Positions 59,801-64,000 of a stretch of DNA of 64,000 bases are shown here, piece after piece. A program made the position numbers and the translations under genes. The stretch comes from Callipepla californica brunnescens (lineage: Eukaryota; Chordata; Aves; Galliformes; Odontophoridae), in assembly GCA_023055505.1 (NCBI GenBank), contig JALIRH010000042.1, positions 3,170,335 through 3,234,334 on the forward strand, in the 5' to 3' direction. Position 1 is the first letter of the stretch. Every line of letters starts with the position of its first letter. The notes under the pieces were generated by a model. The model worked only from the letters and a program-made list of their open reading frames with translations, was not told the origin of the DNA and ran no database searches.

Positions 59801-62800
59801 CGTTGAAATCCCGCATTAAATCCAACTCAGCAAGCTCTCTAGCCTCACCTGCCTGACTCGAAAGATGTTTGCCATCTTGTTGATGTGAGCAGGGTACTTT
59901 TATTTCCCCTGCTGAACTAGTTATGCTTTGTGTTAAGCCCTGAATGTGATCTTGGGGTTGTTTGATGTGGGAACGGTGTCGTTCTGAGTGTATAGCTGAA
60001 GCACGGGAAATCTGAGCGAGCCAAAACTACTGTGGCTAAATATTAGTAATTTCTAATTAGCCACGGCACTGCAGAGATGATTTAGGCTTGATTTCTGTGG
60101 TCTTGCACGTGGCTTGGGGGGGTTTTAACACAGAATGAGATTGCAGCTGCATGAATCCTCACCGTGGCAGCTGCGCTGAGTTAAAGCTCATGGTGAATTT
60201 GTGACTTAGGAAAACTGGAGTGCCTTTGCACCTGATTTCAAAGAGCTGGATGAAAACGTGGAGTACGAAGAGAGAGAGTCAGAGTTTGACATTGAAGATG
60301 AAGACAAGAGTGAACCAGAACAGACAGGTACTGCGTAAAGTGCTTCGCTGTGTGGTCAGCAGTTCAGGGGTTACCAAAGAATTGTTCATCCAAATGTGTA
60401 TGATAATAATGATATAATAATAATTCAAACTGGCGGTGGTGGGAGTGTATGAGCAGTGAATGTGGATCCGTAGTGGCACAATTTGACCACTTGGTGGTGC
60501 CAAAAACTTGTGCACTGGAGAAAGCTGTCGTTGGTATAGAAAGAGGAAAGATTTCTTCCAGGTAAGCTGCAGAGCTCTGCTCCTTACCAGCACTGCTCAT
60601 ATTGAAAGTATTTTTCTGTTAAAACGTGGGATTGGTTTGTAGGAGCAAAGCACTGAAACCACTTTTAGCGCAGAGCTCTTTTGGTGAGAGCAGCTCAGCA
60701 TCTGATACTAAAAACCTGCTAGTGGTGAGGGGAAATGCTTCACGTGCTGCAGTTCTCATTCCTGCATGCTTAGGCATAGATGAGCACTCCCATTCTTTCC
60801 GAACTATTTGCTTTTTTTTTTCCCTTTCTTTCATGAATTCTTTTTCTCCCTGCTCCTCAGGTGCTGATGCTGCAGAAGATGAAGAAGTGGACGTAACTAG
60901 CGTGGATCCCATTGCTGCCTTTTGTAGCAGGTAAAAGAATAACTTTGTTTGAAGTGTGAATACAAAATGTATCACTAAGATCCCCCTGTAACAGCTCTCT
61001 CCATACCCTTAGTTTTTTTGTTTCTCTGCTGTAGCAGTTAGAAAGTGTTACCTGTGTAAAAATCCAGAGACTGTGGTCTGGGTTTATAGATGAGGAGAAA
61101 CAAGATATTGAGGACTCCTAGTTTGAAATGAAAGCACGCCTTCTTGTTTTATAGTGATGAAGAGCTGGAGGACTCCAAGGCGCTGCTTTACTTACCCATT
61201 GCTCCTGAAGTGGAGGATCCAGAAGAAAACCCCTATGGACCTCCACCTGATGCTGTTCAGAGTTCCTTAACTGATGAGGGTATAGGATCAGAGAAGAAGA
61301 GGCAGTCCTCCTCCGATGGACCCCAGGCACCAAAGAAGAAGCCCAAAACCACCAACATAGAGCTACAAGGAGTACCTAATGATGGTGTGTAGAAGCTGTC
61401 GTTGTTTCAGCACCAGTTCTGCATTTCTTAGCTTTGCTCAGTCCAAAGGCAAGAAGTACAGGAGGTCTCTCCTTAATTCTCGTTCCTATAAAGTTAATTT
61501 ACTGTAACAGTTATTCATGGTCACCCACTCTGCAAAGTTTGCGGGCGTTTTGCAGATTGGAAATGAGAGCAGACATCCTGAAGCTGTAATTTCCCACACT
61601 GTTTGTATTTAACCCCTGCTTTGAGCATCCGAAGGGATAAACTCAGTGCGATAACACGTTGTTTTCCTGCAGAAGTCCATCCGCTGCTGGGTGTGAAGGG
61701 AGATGGTAAATCCAAGAAGAAGCAAGCAGGCAGGCCTAAAGGATCAAAAGGTAAAGACAAAGATTCTCCATTTAAACCGAAACTCTACAAAGGGGACAGA
61801 GGTGCTTTACCTCTGGAAGGAGCAGCGAAGGGTAAAGTGCAGGCGGAGCTGGGACAGCCTTTGACAGGTAAGGACCCACTGTGAGCGTCGTTGCTTGCTT
61901 GGTGGCCTTGCAGAGTCATAGCACTTTGTCTTCCCAAATGGCACTTGCTCACTGGATGTTTAGCTGCTGTCGAGGACAGGCAGACGTTTACTTCTCCTGT
62001 TTTCAAAGTGGAAGTGCCTTCGGTGTCTGTGATCAAAGCAGTGCATGTGTTGATGTGAGGAGCACGCCGGGGTCGGCAACGCTGCTTCAAACGGAGCATT
62101 TCTAACAGTTTGTTTGACCAATGGAGCCCGGGATAAAAGTCAGGAGCTGCATTTTGTAATCCTGGCAGCGCAGGGAGTCGAATTCCAAGAAGTGCAGTGG
62201 CTGTAAAAGAAGACAGATTTTTCCTGGGTCGTTACTTTGAGTTGTTTCCTTTATGACCATGCTTTGTTGGTTATTTATTAGAACAGGACGTGCTGTCACC
62301 TTTGTTAGGACCCAGACTTTGAGTCTCAGAGCAGGACTGGCTCTCAGCTGGTGACTGTTTCCCATCTGTCTCGTTTACTGCTCGAGCCTGGTTGGGAAAT
62401 GCTCAGCCAAGTGTGGTAAAGGAAGTGCACACTGCATTAAATGGTGTGCGTTCTGCTTTGAAGTGAGAGCCCGTGGTTGATACAGAAGCAGATTCAAAGA
62501 TGTGATGTCACTGATATATCAAGTTTTGCATTTCCTTGAACTCAGCAGCTGCTGCTATGGATTTTAGACTGCACAGAATTGGTTTCTTTTATTTTTTTGC
62601 TTTTCCCCCCCCCTCCTCCTCTCACTGCTGGTCCTGTGTTTTTGCTTATCATTTCCTGTGCAGTTGTTACAGTCTGACTTTTTTGCTTTTCTGAGACAAC
62701 TGTGGAATTTAATTTGCTATTTCTGCTGAGCTTGGGGTGTGCGTCCTACCAGTGGATTTAGCATTGGGTTTTTGGGCAGCGTGGAGACAAAATTCTCTTT

Positions 62801-63864
62801 TCCTATGAACAAATGGGTCGAGTTCAGACCCCCAGTTCCCTGCTTTCTTCACTCACCCTTTGGAGTTAGTAGAGCTTTTTCAGATGTCATCACATAAGGG
62901 TATTTTCACACCATGGTGGTGTTCAACTTGATAGAGCTAGAGGCAATTAATGTCCCTTTGATGCAGCTCTGTCTCAGTGGGATCTGTTACTGTGCTGCTT
63001 TACGTAGTGCTGTTGATTTGAAAGGATCTAGCAGATCCATGCAGTAGATCCCACCACTTTGTGCTGGAAGTATCTACGTGAGTCACACCCTGAGTCACAG
63101 GTGCCCTCTGGAGGAGCTCTTCCTTGGCTCTCAGCACTCACAACAATCTTCTGGTCCATGGACTTCACATCTGCCTTTTGTCCTCTTCATGACTCTCACT
63201 TGCAGTGTCTCTTTTGAACAGCCAGTTTTCCCTTGGGCCCACCCACGTGCAAATTGCAGTGACCCTCTGCCTGCACCACTGGAGCTGGGCACACTTCTCT
63301 GTCTCTGTTGCATGAAGCTGTTAGCTCTGCTGATTCTGGAACCGATCCCTCACAAGCATTTATTTTCTGGGAGCTGTGTGGCTGGGGCCTGGCATTGTCT
63401 TGTTGTCAAAGCAGCCGTGTCAGAATTGCCTTTCAGTGACAGCAAACTGGGAAGCTTGATCTGTTGTGCAGTTCTAGAGCAAAGCCTTTGCAGCAGTCTT
63501 GTTTGACCTGAATGTGGGTGGAGCTTGTTCCTCTCTGTTACAGCCTTGCTTTGAGGTTTTGGGTTTGGGGAATGCAAACGTTTTCCAGCAGGTAAGTGTG
63601 CTTGTGCCACTGAACCACCTTGTCTGTGCCCCTGGTCTCAGATACGAAGGTCTTCACTTGTCATAGGTGGTGTCTTGTTGATTGTATCTCATTGTGGAAG
63701 GAATCTAGGACATCACGTTCTCAAAGGCTTTTCTTTTTTATCATTTATTTCAGAGAAATGCTTGCACCACGTGCTTTCTGGTAATGTCTGGCAGAGCTGG
63801 ATGATTTATTCTTCACCTGTCTTTCATCTCTTTAGCAGGTGGTGCCATCTCAGAACTGTTATGA
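56703..63864 (+). CDS. RBBP5: RBBP5 (RB-binding protein 5, COMPASS/MLL core subunit), complete
   Basis: Nuclear WD40 subunit of the SET1/MLL histone H3K4 methyltransferase complexes; with WDR5, ASH2L and DPY30 it stimulates the SET domain (established). The 14 exons are 56703-56721, 56828-56853, 56932-57104, 57544-57684, 58162-58324, 58758-58867, 59030-59149, 59400-59553, 59662-59733, 60210-60327, 60861-60930, 61155-61384, 61673-61867 and 63836-63864. The total is 1620 nt, 539 codons plus stop; human has 538. A beta-propeller covers about 1-325. The acidic ASH2L/SET-contacting segment is at 327-365 ([20 protein letters not shown]). The WDR5-binding EEVDVT is at 373-378, and a basic KKKPK near 450 is a likely NLS. 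The C-terminus GGAISELL is intact. The start MNLELL is conserved. Confidence 0.97.
56828..56853 (+). CDS. RBBP5: RBBP5 exon 2, 26-nt microexon
   Basis: Encodes the rest of the split Glu codon plus SFGQNYPE. It is bounded by introns of only 106 and 78 bp. Its length is not a multiple of three, so skipping would shift the frame. Confidence 0.95.
57792..57869. repeat. 28-bp tandem triplication in RBBP5 intron 4
   Basis: ATGTCTTCTTTATTCGGTCA followed by GGGAATAA is present twice in full (57792, 57820) and a third time in part (57848), with one to two mismatches. Confidence 0.9.
60861..60930 (+). CDS. RBBP5: RBBP5 exon 11 (WDR5-binding motif)
   Basis: Encodes [20 protein letters not shown]. The EEVDVT core is the known hydrophobic/acidic WDR5-binding motif of RBBP5. 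The segment is unchanged from human as remembered. Confidence 0.95.
61868..63835 (+). other. RBBP5: RBBP5 intron 13
   Basis: The longest RBBP5 intron, about 2 kb of unique AT-rich sequence with a C-run near 62605. No other feature was recognised. Confidence 0.5.
63836..63864 (+). CDS. RBBP5: RBBP5 last coding exon with NAGNAG acceptor
   Basis: Codons AGGAISELL and the stop at 63862-63864. The acceptor reads TTTAG|CAG|GT, so either AG can be used. The two products differ by one alanine (PLTAGGAI versus PLTGGAI). The longer form matches the human protein. Confidence 0.93.
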
Positions 63865-64000
63865 AGACCCTCTTCTTTATCTTCCTCTGTTCTTTCCTGT
63901 GTTGGCTCCATAATGTGGAAAACAGATGAAGCAGTCAGAACGGACTGACTTTAATACAGCAGCCTGATTGTTCATGGATTCAGGGAGTGACTTTCGTAAG
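63865..64000 (+). other. RBBP5: RBBP5 3' UTR (start)
   Basis: Sequence after the stop codon. No AATAAA is seen before the window ends, so the UTR continues to the right. Confidence 0.7.

Overview
This is a vertebrate nuclear locus, almost certainly from a bird and most likely a galliform such as chicken. Three things point there: CR1 LINE 3' ends are the only recognisable interspersed repeats, introns are short and GC-rich, and the deduced proteins are close to, but not identical with, their mammalian counterparts. The gene order NUAK2 - TMCC2 - DSTYK - RBBP5 matches human 1q32.1. Assignment to a chicken microchromosome (chromosome 26) is inference from this synteny. There are no operons, CRISPR arrays or bacterial features.

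Layout. (1) 1-7.2 kb, + strand: the 3' part of NUAK2, an AMPK-related kinase. Six exons start at the VAIK motif, and the first exon lies off the left edge. (2) 7.2-14.2 kb: the convergent NUAK2/TMCC2 intergenic region with CR1 fragments, microsatellites and a candidate CArG/AP-1 cluster. (3) 14.2-33.0 kb, - strand: all of TMCC2 (688 codons, 5 coding exons), with a large intron 2 that holds candidate alternative first exons and a 0.5-kb pentanucleotide satellite. (4) About 32.8-33.9 kb: a CpG-island promoter shared by TMCC2 (leftward) and DSTYK (rightward), with a minisatellite on each side. (5) 33.6-56.5 kb, + strand: all of DSTYK (930 codons, 13 exons). Intron 1 carries a 24-copy 33-bp minisatellite and an inverted CR1 pair. 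(6) 56.7-64.0 kb, + strand: all RBBP5 coding exons (539 codons, 14 exons), starting about 240 bp after the last DSTYK poly(A) signal.

The exon chains are well supported. For NUAK2 (partial), TMCC2, DSTYK and RBBP5 the summed exon lengths are 1716, 2067, 2793 and 1620 nt. All are multiples of three, every intron is GT-AG, and the joined frames are open.

The four genes are not a pathway. They are a kinase of the LKB1 branch that controls actomyosin, an ER coiled-coil membrane protein, a dual-specificity kinase, and a core subunit of the histone H3K4 methyltransferase complexes.

The observations most worth checking are: a degenerate dynamin-like G-domain signature in the N-terminal half of DSTYK; CR1 sequence supplying splice-acceptor signals in two separate genes (NUAK2 and TMCC2); a phase-compatible alternative TMCC2 first exon with an optimal Kozak context; a 14-codon tandem duplication in DSTYK; and the G-rich minisatellite directly behind the DSTYK start.
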